Assembly: GCA_964409535.1 (NCBI GenBank)
Contig: CAYPDQ010000009.1
Coordinates: forward strand, 1-34,693
Reading direction: 5' to 3'
DNA length: 34,693 nucleotides
Source of the DNA: JBBUAX01 sp964409535
Lineage (GTDB): Bacteria > Patescibacteriota > Minisyncoccia > UBA6257 > 2-01-FULL-56-20
Part shown: positions 22,002 through 30,411 of the stretch, piece by piece
How the letters are laid out: every line of letters starts with the position of its first letter
Position numbering within the stretch: position 1 is the first letter of the stretch
Program-made: the position numbers and the translations under genes
Notes under the pieces: model-generated
What the model saw: the letters and a program-made list of their open reading frames with translations, nothing else
The model's database searches: none
What the model was told of the DNA's origin: nothing

Positions 22002-22652
22002 CTACCCCGACACGCCGTTCCCGCCTTCGTACGGAATGAGCGGCACGAAGCGGAAACCCTTGTATTCCTTGCATCGGAACTCGTTCGTCCCGACCTTATC
22101 CCAGACCTCTATCGTGTTCAAAACCGGCGCGACTATCCGGCCCTTGGTTTTGAGCTGGGCTTTCCACGCGACTGGAATGGAACCGGCGGTGGCCGCGGCG
22201 GTGATCTTGGCGAAGGGCGCCTCCTGGGAATGGCCCTTGGAACCGTCACCCAACATGATCTCGGCCACGCCCTTGTTTATAAAGTTGTATTTGGAAACGT
22301 TCGCTGCCGCCATATCTTTGAGCGCCGGGAGCCGTTCTATTGAAACGACCCTTCCACCCAAACCCACGATATGCGACAAAAGCGCGGTCACCCAACCGGA
22401 GCCCGCGCCGACCTCCAAAACCTTATCCCCCGGCTCCGGATGCAAAAGTTCCAGCATAAAGGCCACGGTAAGCGGCTGGGAAATGGTCTGGCCCAAACCG
22501 ATGGGCAAGGGGTGATTCGCGTACGCCTCTTCCTCGTACTCCGGCAGAACGAAGTCCTTGCGGTCAACCGCGCGGAATGCCTCTATGATCACCGGGGTTT
22601 TCAAATAGCCGCCCTCCGTAAGTTCCCGTATGAGCGATTCCTTGGTCGGCAT
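22002..22652 (-). CDS. pcm: Protein-L-isoaspartate O-methyltransferase
   Basis: A 216-residue SAM-dependent enzyme that repairs isoaspartyl damage in proteins. It contains the PCMT signature PLPIGLGQTISQPLTVAFMLELL, the SAM-binding motif I VLEVGAGSGWVTALLSHIVG, and VVSIERLPALKDMAAANV (acidic residue binding ribose). It is followed by LGDGSKGHSQEAPFAKITAAATAGSIP, where the family usually has a GDG...PYD.I..TAA sequence. The length is normal. The start lies 9 bases from the end of the SurA_N-like gene, so the two may share a transcript and a protein-quality role. Confidence 0.92.
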   Translation of the reverse strand: MPTKESLIRELTEGGYLKTPVIIEAFRAVDRKDFVLPEYEEEAYANHPLPIGLGQTISQPLTVAFMLELLHPEPGDKVLEVGAGSGWVTALLSHIVGLGGRVVSIERLPALKDMAAANVSKYNFINKGVAEIMLGDGSKGHSQEAPFAKITAAATAGSIPVAWKAQLKTKGRIVAPVLNTIEVWDKVGTNEFRCKEYKGFRFVPLIPYEGGNGVSG

Positions 22653-22661
22653 AATTAATGG

Positions 22662-23234
22662 TTAGTTAGCGACTATCTTTCCGCCGTCCCAGCGGAAGTT
22701 TTTGGAGAACACCGCAACCTGCGCCGCTTGCTTCTCGCGCGCGAGCCAGTCGTCAATACTTTCTCCGCGGAGATACAGCCGCCCGGCAAGAATGTCCCGC
22801 TCCGCCTGCGGCACCAGAACCTCTTCCCGGAAATCGGGATAGGACATTCCGTAGAGCGAAACAGCCGCGCCCTTCAAGTCCCGGCTTTCGTCGTACTTTT
22901 GGACCTTTCCGGAGACCAGATATTCCAGATCGCCCCCGGCCTCGCGCTTCGCGCCCTTGCTTACGAGTTCCGCCTCCACCAATTGATTTAAAACCAGCGT
23001 CTCCAAGTCCTTCCCGGAAACGGGCTTTACCGCATCGCTATTTTGGCCGTAGGTCTTGATCAAGTTGTCCTCATAAAAAGATGCTGCGCGATAATTTTTC
23101 CAAAACCGGCGCGCGGATATGGGCGAGCCGTCCACGACGAGGATGGGATAAAAATTGAAGGAAACGAGGAATATAAGCAGGAGCCCGGCCAAGATTCCAG
23201 TAGCCAGAATAATTTGTTTCCGGTAAGGGCTCAT
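22662..23234 (-). CDS. Membrane-anchored SurA_N-like chaperone domain protein
   Basis: A 190-residue protein with one N-terminal membrane anchor (IILATGILAGLLLIFLVSFNFYPILVV). The rest resembles the SurA N-terminal chaperone region: VDGSPISARRFWKNYRAA, then a helical stretch with LETLVLNQLVEAELVSKGAKREAG and YPDFREEVLVPQAERDILAGRLY. There is no parvulin PPIase domain, so it would be a chaperone-only form working on exported proteins at the outer face of the membrane. It lies between the divIC-like gene and pcm. Confidence 0.65.
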   Translation of the reverse strand: MSPYRKQIILATGILAGLLLIFLVSFNFYPILVVDGSPISARRFWKNYRAASFYEDNLIKTYGQNSDAVKPVSGKDLETLVLNQLVEAELVSKGAKREAGGDLEYLVSGKVQKYDESRDLKGAAVSLYGMSYPDFREEVLVPQAERDILAGRLYLRGESIDDWLAREKQAAQVAVFSKNFRWDGGKIVAN

Positions 23235-23326
23235 GTGGTTAATTTAAAGTTCAAAAATCAAAATGACAATGTAAAATTTAAAACTTTAAACTGTAATTTT
23301 TAACTTTGACTTCTTAACTTTTAATT

Positions 23327-23593
23327 TTAGTTCGGCGGCACGATGATGATAAGCTTCTCGCCCGGCGAGCGGTAGTTGAACCGGGCGCGCAACTCTTTCT
23401 CCAGGTTCGCCGGATTCAGGTAAAACTCGTAGTCGGCCTTGAGCGCCTCTTGGTCGCTTCGCGCTTGATCCAGCTCCGCCTGGAGTTCCTTAAGTTCACC
23501 CTCCGCCGTGCCGGTCTCACCATAAAAATACCATATCTGGGACGCCAAAAACACCAGGAAAACGATGAGGATCGCTACTATTACGGCTTTCAT
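23327..23593 (-). CDS. FtsB/DivIC-like cell-division protein
   Basis: An 88-residue bitopic protein with an N-terminal transmembrane helix (VIVAILIVFLVFLASQIWYFY), a coiled coil of about 35 residues (GTAEGELKELQAELDQARSDQEALKADYEFYLN) and the FtsB/DivIC-type ending NLEKELRARFNYRSPGEKLIIIVP. These proteins form the FtsQ-FtsL-FtsB divisome complex; an FtsQ-like protein is encoded at 29583-30410. The gap to the SurA_N-like gene (23235-23326) is an AT-rich low-complexity spacer with no visible gene. Confidence 0.8.
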   Translation of the reverse strand: MKAVIVAILIVFLVFLASQIWYFYGETGTAEGELKELQAELDQARSDQEALKADYEFYLNPANLEKELRARFNYRSPGEKLIIIVPPN

Positions 23594-23655
23594 TTGCCAA
23601 TTTCGTTAAAATTTCCGAGTGTCTAACGATGGAAATTTTACCACGAAATTGAGCA

Positions 23656-23681
23656 CCCCGCCCGTCTATAGACGGGCGGGG
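23656..23681. repeat. 26-bp perfect palindrome between divIC and lepA
   Basis: Positions 23656-23668 (CCCCGCCCGTCTA) are exactly mirrored by 23669-23681 (TAGACGGGCGGGG). It can extrude an 11-bp GC-rich stem with a TATA loop. No T-run follows, so it is not a clean intrinsic terminator, although it lies downstream of lepA. Confidence 0.85.
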
Positions 23682-23743
23682 TAAAGGTGTTTGCGACGCT
23701 CGGACTTCGTCTACGACTCGTCCTCGCAGGCAAAGACCTTTAC
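23681..23743. repeat. Inverted repeat overlapping the lepA stop
   Basis: GTAAAGGTGTTTGC (23681-23694) and GCAAAGACCTTTAC (23730-23743) pair over 14 bases with one mismatch, enclosing 35 bases. The right arm includes the lepA stop codon. Together with the adjacent palindrome it looks like a composite palindromic element inserted at the gene end. Confidence 0.65.
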
Positions 23744-25506
23744 TTCTTTAAAATCTCCCGGAAAACCTCGGCTGGGATGCTCACCTTGGCCAAGCCCTTT
23801 AACTTCTCCTTGCCGCGTTTCTGCTTTTTCCACAGTTTCATCTTCCGGCTGCGGTCGCCGCCGTAGAGATAGCCGGTCACGTCTTTGCGCAGAGCCGGAA
23901 TGTCTTCCCGCGCGACTATCCTACCCTCCACCTGCGCCTGGAGCGCCTGGGCGAATTGCTGACGCGGCAAGAGTTCTTTCAAACGCTCCACCGTCATCCG
24001 GCCCTCCCGCTCCGCGTCTTTCTTGGGCACTATCCGGGTGAGCGCGGGAACGGCTTCCCCGGCGACAAGAATTTCCAGCTTTTGGACTTCCGCCGGAGCG
24101 TCGCCGTCCAACTCGTAGCTGAACGAGGCATACCCGGCGGAGACCGACTTCAACTGGTCGTCAAAGTCGCGGATGAGTTCCGCAAGCGGCATCCGCCCCA
24201 GAAGCAGGATGTTCTCTCCCATATTCCTTACTTCCGAAATGTCCAGGTCAAAAACATTTTTAAGATTGACCACCGGATTCAGGTAGTTCGCCGGGGAAAG
24301 AATTTCCACTTTGATCATCGGCTGTAAAACCGCTTCCGGGCCCGCGGGAAAGTCATGCGCGTCCTTAACGATATTCCATGTCTCTTTTTCCTTTACCCTA
24401 TACGCGATGGATGGGAAGCTCGCCAGAAACTCCAATCCGAACTCGCGTGTGAGGCGGCTCGCGGTTATCTCAAAGTGCAGCTGCCCCAGAAATCCGATTT
24501 TAAGCCCGCGGCCCAGGGCCTCGTTCTTGTCCGGCTCAAAGCTCAAGGCGGCGTCGGTGAGCCGCAGACGCTCCAAGGCACGCTTTAGGTCATCAAACTC
24601 GGTGGCGCCGTCGGGATAAAAAGAAATGAAAACCACCGGCGCCGGCTCTTTGTAGCCGGAAAGTGCGCTCGCGCCGGGAAGGGCTACGGTGTCGCCTATT
24701 TTTACGAGCGCCGGTTCTTTGAGGCCGGTCGCAACGTAACCGATCTCTCCGGCGTTTAACTTTTCCGCCGGCTTGAATTCCGGCGTGAAATAGCCGATCT
24801 CCTTTGCCCGGCACTTGCTCTTGCTTTCGAGAAAAGACATTTCTTTTCCGGCACGGAGCTCTCCGTCAAAGACCCGGGCGTAGGCCAGTATTCCCTTGTG
24901 GTCGTCGTAGAGAGAGTCAAAAATCAGCGCTCTTGTGGGAGAATCGTGAGCCGAGGAATACGGAGACGGCACGTGCCGGATAACTGCCTCCAGAAGTTCC
25001 TCCACGCCCTCGCCGGTCTTTCCGGAGATGCGGTGTATCTCTTCCGGCTTTACTTCCAAGAGTTCTGCAAGCGACTCCGCGACTTTACCCGCGCGTTCCG
25101 GTTGAAGATCAATTTTGTTCACCGCACCGATTATCGTAAGCCCGGCCCTTTTCGCAGCCCGGAAGTTGGACAGGGTCTGCGCCTGGATGCCTTTGGTCAC
25201 GTCCACGAGAAGGACCGCGCCCTCCACCGCCGCAAGCGCCCGGGAAACCTCGTAGGAGAAATCGGAATGTCCAGGCGTGTCGATCAGATTCAGAACGTAC
25301 TTCTCGCCGCCCAACTCATACTTCATCCGAACAGGAGCCATTTTTATGGTTATCCCCCGTTCCCGTTCCAGTTCCAGCTGGTCCAGGAACTGCGCCCGCA
25401 TCCGCCGCGCCTCCACCGTGCCGGTCACCTCCAAAAAACGGTCTGCCAGGGTGCTCTTGCCGTGATCAACGTGACTGATTACAACGAAGTTTCTGATATT
25501 GTTCAT
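23740..25506 (-). CDS. lepA: Elongation factor 4 (LepA) GTPase
   Basis: A 588-residue translational GTPase that acts on stalled or mispositioned ribosomes. G1 is SHVDHGKSTLADRF, the G2 region is ERERGITIKMAPVRM, G3 is LIDTPGHSDFSYEVSRAL, and G4 is GAVNKIDLQ. The LepA-specific C-terminal domain follows (VSAGYASFSYELDGDAPAEVQKLEILVAGEAVPALTRIVPKKDAEREGR; LPRQQFAQALQAQVEGRIVAREDIPALRKDVTGYLYGGD with RKMKLWKKQKRGKEKLK). The length is normal. It starts 2 bases after the DUF4012 gene, so they are cotranscribed. Confidence 0.97.
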   Translation of the reverse strand: MNNIRNFVVISHVDHGKSTLADRFLEVTGTVEARRMRAQFLDQLELERERGITIKMAPVRMKYELGGEKYVLNLIDTPGHSDFSYEVSRALAAVEGAVLLVDVTKGIQAQTLSNFRAAKRAGLTIIGAVNKIDLQPERAGKVAESLAELLEVKPEEIHRISGKTGEGVEELLEAVIRHVPSPYSSAHDSPTRALIFDSLYDDHKGILAYARVFDGELRAGKEMSFLESKSKCRAKEIGYFTPEFKPAEKLNAGEIGYVATGLKEPALVKIGDTVALPGASALSGYKEPAPVVFISFYPDGATEFDDLKRALERLRLTDAALSFEPDKNEALGRGLKIGFLGQLHFEITASRLTREFGLEFLASFPSIAYRVKEKETWNIVKDAHDFPAGPEAVLQPMIKVEILSPANYLNPVVNLKNVFDLDISEVRNMGENILLLGRMPLAELIRDFDDQLKSVSAGYASFSYELDGDAPAEVQKLEILVAGEAVPALTRIVPKKDAEREGRMTVERLKELLPRQQFAQALQAQVEGRIVAREDIPALRKDVTGYLYGGDRSRKMKLWKKQKRGKEKLKGLAKVSIPAEVFREILKK

Positions 25507-25508
25507 CG

Positions 25509-27530
25509 CTATATCTTCTCCAGAGTAAGGTTCAAAATCAACCTTCCGGGCGGGTCGGAGGAGTTGTACTCAAAAACCGGCAGGTTGTTTTCCCGGAAGC
25601 GGAAGCCGACCGGGGCGCTTATTTGGAAAGAGTACTCCCCTTTTGCGCCGGACTGGCGCTCAAAAACGAATTCATATTTCGTGCCATCGCCGGGAATGAT
25701 TGGCAGCCGCCGGGAGTAGTCAAAAACGATCTCGCTCGTTTTGCCCAAGTCGGTTTTGATCCAGGTTTCAAAGACCTTCTTTCCGCTCTCCAGAAAATTC
25801 TCCACCTCCGGAAACTCGGCGCTCGCTTCCCGGCTTTCTTCCAGTGCGGAAACCAAGGGGTCTGCCGCGTAGCCCTCTTTGGCATAGTTCACCTGCGGCT
25901 CCACCTTCTTCGCCGCGCCGCCTTTCGCGTAAGCCAGCTTCGCACCTTGCGGAACGAAAACCTTGAGATGCCCCTGGTTAGGCACCTGGTACCACCAATA
26001 CCTGCTCTCTTTGCCCGAATGTTTGCGCGATACGACAAGGTGGTTGGACAAAGTACCGTCGGAGTTAAGCTGGCTTTGCAGTACGACCTTCTGTTTCATA
26101 TACAGGTCGCTCTTCCCGCCGCCAACGTTCCCGAAAACAACCGCCAAGTAATCCCCGTTCCACGCCTCCGGGATCTGGAACACCCGGCCGGAGGCGCCCA
26201 GCTTCTCAAAAAACTTTTGGAGTCCGCTGTCCCGGAAGTAAACCTGAACGTCCTTCTTTTCCGTCCACTCGCCCAACTTGGCCGCAAACTCGCTCTTTGC
26301 GGCATCGTCCATAGATACAATCTTGTCTAAGACGAGCGGCATAAATTCGCGTAAAACTTCTTTGGGATAATCGCTCCCTTCCGCTTGGCCGGTCTGAACT
26401 TGCCTCTGAAGTTCCACGAGGAAGTTCTCCGCGGTGAGCGTCAAGCCGCTGTTTTTAAGTTCAACCGGGCCGGTGATCCGGAGGATATCGCGGATAACGT
26501 CCGCCGAGACGCCTGCGACCGCATCGTATCTCCCGCCATCTGCGAATAAATCCAAAGTTTTTCTTGCGGAGCCGGAAAAATCAAAAAACCAGTTCGCGTC
26601 CGCCGCCCGCCACCTCTTGGTTATAAGCTGCAGATCCCGCGGCGGAACGATCCTCAAAGACGAATCCCGGTCAGCGTCGTTTATATCATTGACCTCTATT
26701 TTCTCCGCGCTTCCCCGGCGCAACTCCGCCTCCGCGTAGCTGCCGACGAAGCCGCCGCCCGGACGCAACTCCGAAGGATTCTGGAGCAGAACCAGAACCC
26801 GCCGCGGCTTGTCAGAGTCCAGCCAGAGGATCAAGTTATCCAAAAAGTCCTTTACCCCCATAATGTCGATCTGGGCCGGAATATACCCCGTCCCCCACGG
26901 AGAAAAACCGAGCATTCCCTGAAGACGCTCGCTTGCGCTGTAAACCGATGCTATCCGATCCCGCGTTTCTTTGAGCCCGGCGATCAGCTCTTCGCCTCTC
27001 CCGCCGAAGACGAGTTCCGGCCAACTCCCGCCGAGCGCCTGGGACTCCAAGGCCAGAGTCGAAAAATCCCGGGTGAGACCGCGGATGTCGCCGAGAAGTC
27101 CGAAGACGTCCCCGAATCCGGAAACGTTCGGCTGGAAACCGCCTGTATCGCTCCCGGCTTCAAGGCCGGGCAAGTTCAATTCCGACGCGGCGGACTGCAG
27201 TTCCGCCACGCTGGTTTGCACCTCCCCCGGCAAGCGGTACTTAAGATAGTAGAAGCCGACACCGAAGGTTATAAGAACCAATCCCGCAAGGCCGAGGAAA
27301 AACAAGCCAATCATCCGTGGCCACTTCCTTTTTGTCATCGCGAGTACCCCAAGGTCGTTGCGAGACCCTACGTTCCGTCGGGACGAAGCAACCTCTTGAG
27401 ATTGCTTCCCGCCACGGCTTTGCCTCGCGGTCGCAATGACAGTGGCCTCCGGCCGCGCAATGACGTTCCGCCCGGACCGCACGTCCTCCACCCTGCCGGA
27501 GACATTAACCCTGGGGACTCTCTTTTTCAC
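25509..27530 (-). CDS. DUF4012-family membrane-anchored protein
   Basis: A 673-residue protein from GTG at 27530. Residues about 70-95 form the transmembrane anchor (MIGLFFLGLAGLVLITFGVGFYYL). The outer part carries the DUF4012 core: RRVLVLLQNPSELRPGGGFVGSYAEAELRRG, NDINDADRDSSLRIVPPRDLQLI, ANWFFDFSGSARKTLDLFADGGRYDAVAGVSADVIRDIL and a beta-rich C-terminus. The family is frequent in CPR and Gram-positive genomes and is probably envelope-associated; its biochemical role is unknown. Residues about 25-66 are encoded by a dispersed palindromic element (27334-27440). If initiation is at ATG 27338 the protein is 609 residues and loses this stretch. Confidence 0.88.
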   Translation of the reverse strand: MKKRVPRVNVSGRVEDVRSGRNVIARPEATVIATARQSRGGKQSQEVASSRRNVGSRNDLGVLAMTKRKWPRMIGLFFLGLAGLVLITFGVGFYYLKYRLPGEVQTSVAELQSAASELNLPGLEAGSDTGGFQPNVSGFGDVFGLLGDIRGLTRDFSTLALESQALGGSWPELVFGGRGEELIAGLKETRDRIASVYSASERLQGMLGFSPWGTGYIPAQIDIMGVKDFLDNLILWLDSDKPRRVLVLLQNPSELRPGGGFVGSYAEAELRRGSAEKIEVNDINDADRDSSLRIVPPRDLQLITKRWRAADANWFFDFSGSARKTLDLFADGGRYDAVAGVSADVIRDILRITGPVELKNSGLTLTAENFLVELQRQVQTGQAEGSDYPKEVLREFMPLVLDKIVSMDDAAKSEFAAKLGEWTEKKDVQVYFRDSGLQKFFEKLGASGRVFQIPEAWNGDYLAVVFGNVGGGKSDLYMKQKVVLQSQLNSDGTLSNHLVVSRKHSGKESRYWWYQVPNQGHLKVFVPQGAKLAYAKGGAAKKVEPQVNYAKEGYAADPLVSALEESREASAEFPEVENFLESGKKVFETWIKTDLGKTSEIVFDYSRRLPIIPGDGTKYEFVFERQSGAKGEYSFQISAPVGFRFRENNLPVFEYNSSDPPGRLILNLTLEKI
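27334..27440. repeat. GTCATTGCGAG-type dispersed element inside the DUF4012 gene
   Basis: The element starts GTCATCGCGAG and ends GGTCGCAATGAC, with internal GAAGCAACCTCTTGAGATTGCTTC and CCGCCACGGCTTTGCCTCGCG. A shorter copy with the same ends lies at 29498-29574 (GTCATTGCGAG ... CTCGCGATGAC, sharing GCAATCTCAAG and CCGCCACGGCTTCGCCTCGCG). Such short terminal-inverted-repeat elements are dispersed in many bacterial genomes and are not known to encode anything themselves. Confidence 0.8.
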
Positions 27531-27540
27531 CCCCGCATTG

Positions 27541-27546
27541 TATAAT
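27541..27546 (+). promoter_or_regulatory. -10 box immediately before the GT39 gene
   Basis: A perfect TATAAT ends 6 bases before the ATG at 27553, so transcription would start at or next to the start codon, giving a leaderless mRNA. There is no clear -35 and no Shine-Dalgarno sequence before the ATG. Confidence 0.5.
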
Positions 27547-27552
27547 CAAAGT

Positions 27553-29496
27553 ATGGTTCTTGAATACTCCCGGCGGTTTGCCTGGTTCACGCTCACAGTG
27601 ATACTTATCGCCTCATTTTCTTTTACCCTTTATGCCTCCCTGCGGGAATCGCCGATAATGGACGAACTCGCGCACATCCCCGCCGGCTACAGCTACGTGC
27701 GCCTTTTGGACAACCGCTTGAACCCGGAACATCCGCCGCTTTTGAAAACGCTCTCCGCCCTGCCGCTTCTAGCCATGAACCTGAACTTTCCGACAGGGGA
27801 AAACGCCTGGAGAAACGACGTGAACGGGCAGTGGGCCGTCGGCAATCAGTTCCTGTATAAATCCGGGAACGACGCGGATAAGATCATCCGCTGGGCCAGA
27901 GTCGGTCCGATACTCCTTACCCTTATCCTTATCGTTCTCATCTACATCTGGTCGCGGGAACTTTTGGGCGCATGGTGGGCGCTCTTGCCCTCCTTCCTTT
28001 TCGCGCTCTCACCGAACATCCTGGCTCACAGCCATTATGTCACAACTGACATCGCCGCCGCCTTCGGGATGGTTTTCGGAACTTATTTCTTCCTCAAATT
28101 CCTCCACCATCCCTCAAAGAAAAACTTGATTTACGCTGGCCTGGCGTTCGGGGTGGCGGAACTAACTAAGTTTTCCGTTGCCCTTCTTATTCCATATTTC
28201 GTATTTTTAATCGCCGTCTTCTACATCGTAAGCGTCTGGAACAGTTGGCGCGAGACAACCCCGGGTGAACGCCTGCGGCGCTTCGGGGTACGCGCGCTTC
28301 GATATGTCCGGGCGCTTATCGTCGTCTTCGCGATCGGCTATGTTCTTGTTGTTTACCCCGTCTACGCGCTTTTCACGACGAACTATCCGATGGAAAAGCA
28401 GACGGCGGACACGGAATTTATCTTGACTTCGTTTGCCGGCGGCCCCACCCCGGCGGGCGCAATTTGCAAGCCCGCGAGATGTCCTGCGGATCTGGACATC
28501 TGGATGACCAAAAATCAGGTCACCCGGCCGATGGCGGAGTACCTCTTGGGACTTTTAATGGTCTTGCAGCGCTCTGCGGGAGGGAACACCGCCTACTTCT
28601 TGGGAGAGGTTTCCGCCGCTGGTTCACCCGGGTATTTCCCGACGGTCTATCTTCTCAAAGAACCCCTGCCAATACTTGCGATAGTCGTAGTTGCGCTTCT
28701 CCTCGGCTTGAAAGGAATTCTGAAAACTGCGTTCCGCGCTCCACGTTCCGCGTTCCGCAGCTTCATGGACTATTTGAGCGTCAACTTCACCGAGTTTTCT
28801 ATGATCGCCTTTATAGTTCTTTATTGGGCGTGGAGCATAAATAGTCCCCTGAACATCGGTTTCCGGCATCTTCTCCCGACCTTGCCCTTCACCTATATGC
28901 TCGCCGCGAGCGCCTGGAAGAAGTGGGTCACGGGTTACGAGTGGCGGGGAATGTTCGCGTCCGTTGCAAGTATCATAAGAGGGCTTGGGAATGCCGCGCG
29001 AAGCGCCGTCAAGTATGCGTTTTTGATCGTTCTTCTCCTGTGGCTCGTCGTGGAAACAGCCGTCGCCGCGCCGTATTTTCTCTCTTACTTCAACGGATTC
29101 GCGGGCGGCGTTCTGGGCAAAGACGCTTGGACCGGCTACCGCTACGTGACCGACTCCAACTTTGACTGGGGACAAGATCTTTTGCGACTAAAAGAGTTCG
29201 TTGATGCCCGGCCGGAAATAGACAAGGTTGCCGTGGATTACTTCGGCGGCGGGGACGTCAAGTACTACTTGGGCGACAGAGCAGAACTTTGGTGGTCGTC
29301 GCGCGGCAACCCAGCCGACCAGGGAATAAAATGGCTTGCGGTTTCGGTGAACACCTTAGAGAGCGCGATCCAGCCGCCCGCGCCCGGATTTGAACGCAAA
29401 CCGGAGGACGAGTACCGCTGGCTAACCGGAAGCCGCTCCCCAGAACCCGACTACCGCGCCGGCACCTCCATCTTCATCTATAAACTAAACCATTAA
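27553..29496 (+). CDS. GT39-type membrane glycosyltransferase
   Basis: A 647-residue polytopic protein from ATG at 27553; the frame extends upstream, but that part lies antisense to the DUF4012 gene. The N-terminus has the GT-C/PMT pattern: a first helix, then the acidic pair D37-E38 in SPIMDELAHIPAGYSYVRLLDNRLNPEHPPLLKTL, with the typical NPEHPPL motif. Many hydrophobic helices follow (ILLTLILIVLIYIW, WWALLPSFLFALSPNILAHSHYVTTDIAAAFG). The C-terminal outer part includes PYFLSYFNGFAGG and SNFDWGQDLLRLKEFV, common in this family. It likely transfers a sugar from a lipid-phosphate carrier to an envelope acceptor. A CGTTCCGCG repeat (28729-28760) encodes AFRAPRSAFRS in a loop. Confidence 0.88.
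   Translation: MVLEYSRRFAWFTLTVILIASFSFTLYASLRESPIMDELAHIPAGYSYVRLLDNRLNPEHPPLLKTLSALPLLAMNLNFPTGENAWRNDVNGQWAVGNQFLYKSGNDADKIIRWARVGPILLTLILIVLIYIWSRELLGAWWALLPSFLFALSPNILAHSHYVTTDIAAAFGMVFGTYFFLKFLHHPSKKNLIYAGLAFGVAELTKFSVALLIPYFVFLIAVFYIVSVWNSWRETTPGERLRRFGVRALRYVRALIVVFAIGYVLVVYPVYALFTTNYPMEKQTADTEFILTSFAGGPTPAGAICKPARCPADLDIWMTKNQVTRPMAEYLLGLLMVLQRSAGGNTAYFLGEVSAAGSPGYFPTVYLLKEPLPILAIVVVALLLGLKGILKTAFRAPRSAFRSFMDYLSVNFTEFSMIAFIVLYWAWSINSPLNIGFRHLLPTLPFTYMLAASAWKKWVTGYEWRGMFASVASIIRGLGNAARSAVKYAFLIVLLLWLVVETAVAAPYFLSYFNGFAGGVLGKDAWTGYRYVTDSNFDWGQDLLRLKEFVDARPEIDKVAVDYFGGGDVKYYLGDRAELWWSSRGNPADQGIKWLAVSVNTLESAIQPPAPGFERKPEDEYRWLTGSRSPEPDYRAGTSIFIYKLNH
28729..28760. repeat. CGTTCCGCG low-complexity repeat inside the GT39 gene
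   Basis: GCGTTCCGCG, CTCCA, CGTTCCGCG and TTCCGC follow one another and encode TAFRAPRSAFR in a cytosolic loop. A related degenerate run (GTTCCGCGTTTCACGTTTCG) sits in the rpoD-dnaG gap at 18352-18371. Confidence 0.55.
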
Positions 29497-29497
29497 C

Positions 29498-29574
29498 GTC
29501 ATTGCGAGGCCGGAGGCCGAAGCAATCTCAAGGGATCGCCACCCGCCACGGCTTCGCCTCGCGCTCGCGATGAC
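29498..29574. repeat. GTCATTGCGAG-type dispersed element, intergenic copy
   Basis: A 77-bp element between the convergent GT39 and ftsQ-like genes. It starts GTCATTGCGAG and ends CTCGCGATGAC, with internal GAAGCAATCTCAAG and CCGCCACGGCTTCGCCTCGCG. It is the same family as the copy at 27334-27440. The inverted ends could fold and act as a bidirectional transcript end for the two flanking genes. Confidence 0.8.
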
Positions 29575-29582
29575 CAAAGTGG

Positions 29583-30410
29583 TCACTTATAGTACGCCCG
29601 GTTCTCTACCCGGAAATCTATATACTCCAATTTCTCCAAGCCGGATGTGCTCGTTGCATTCCGGAAGGAATCCAAAACCGTGAGAGCATTCTCCGCCCCG
29701 AAGCGCAAGCTGAAATAGAGTTCCGGCCCCGTATAGGTCAAAATTTTTACTTCCGAGAGGGCTATGTCTTCCAAGCGTATTTCTTTTACATCCATTTTCG
29801 CGGCGGCGAGCACCCGGAGGACGGAGAAAAGATTCGGGATTTGATCGCCGGACAAAATTTTCCCGCCTAATCTCAACTTGTTTTGCGAATAGTCGTTCAC
29901 TGCCGGGATCAAGTTGCCCTCCACGATCGGCGCCCGCGCGAGAACAACCCCTTCCTCGTCAAACCAGAAACACTCCGGCACGTCGCTCTTCATAAGACAC
30001 CAGATACCAAAAGGGCTTCGCTCCTCAACCGTGAGACGGAGCGTTCGCTCGCGGTAATTCTTGCGTATCTCCAAGCTTTTGAGCGCGGGCAGGTACGCCA
30101 ATTTCTCCGGCGGGAGCGTCTCCGGCCAGACGAGGATATTCTCAAAACCCAAAACGTGCTTCCACTGCGCATCCATCACCTGCCACCTTAAGAGATTGAC
30201 TATATCGTCTTTCGGCACACCCGCAGCTCCGACGATCTCAAAGCTTTTCAACCTGAAAGCCGGTGTCCATAAAACTACCCAAAAGAAACCCAGGATAAGA
30301 AAGTATAAGAGAACGAGAACGGCGCCCCAGACAAGCTGCCGCCTCCGGCGCGATCTCTTACGCTGGATTTCCGGCAAATATACTTCGGGCTGCTCCAAAG
30401 CGCGCGCCAT
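29583..30410 (-). CDS. ftsQ: FtsQ/DivIB-like cell-division protein
   Basis: A 275-residue bitopic protein: a basic cytosolic N-terminus (QRKRSRRRRQ), a transmembrane helix (VWGAVLVLLYFLILGFFWVVLW, about 28-50), then a POTRA-like domain (FRLKSFEIVGAAGVPKDDIVNLLRWQV) and the FtsQ-type segment LPALKSLEIRKNYRERTLRLTVEERSPFGIWC. It would link divisome components with peptidoglycan synthesis and partner with the FtsB/DivIC-like protein at 23327-23593. It starts one base after the alr stop, in the gene order serS-alr-ftsQ; alr next to ftsQ fits a cell-wall and division theme. Confidence 0.82.
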   Translation of the reverse strand: MARALEQPEVYLPEIQRKRSRRRRQLVWGAVLVLLYFLILGFFWVVLWTPAFRLKSFEIVGAAGVPKDDIVNLLRWQVMDAQWKHVLGFENILVWPETLPPEKLAYLPALKSLEIRKNYRERTLRLTVEERSPFGIWCLMKSDVPECFWFDEEGVVLARAPIVEGNLIPAVNDYSQNKLRLGGKILSGDQIPNLFSVLRVLAAAKMDVKEIRLEDIALSEVKILTYTGPELYFSLRFGAENALTVLDSFRNATSTSGLEKLEYIDFRVENRAYYK

Positions 30411-30411
30411 T

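Noticed and set aside
27436..27552. A 39-codon upstream extension of the GT39 gene.
   Set aside because: It is antisense to the DUF4012 coding start, contains part of the dispersed repeat, and the ATG at 27553 directly precedes the first membrane helix.
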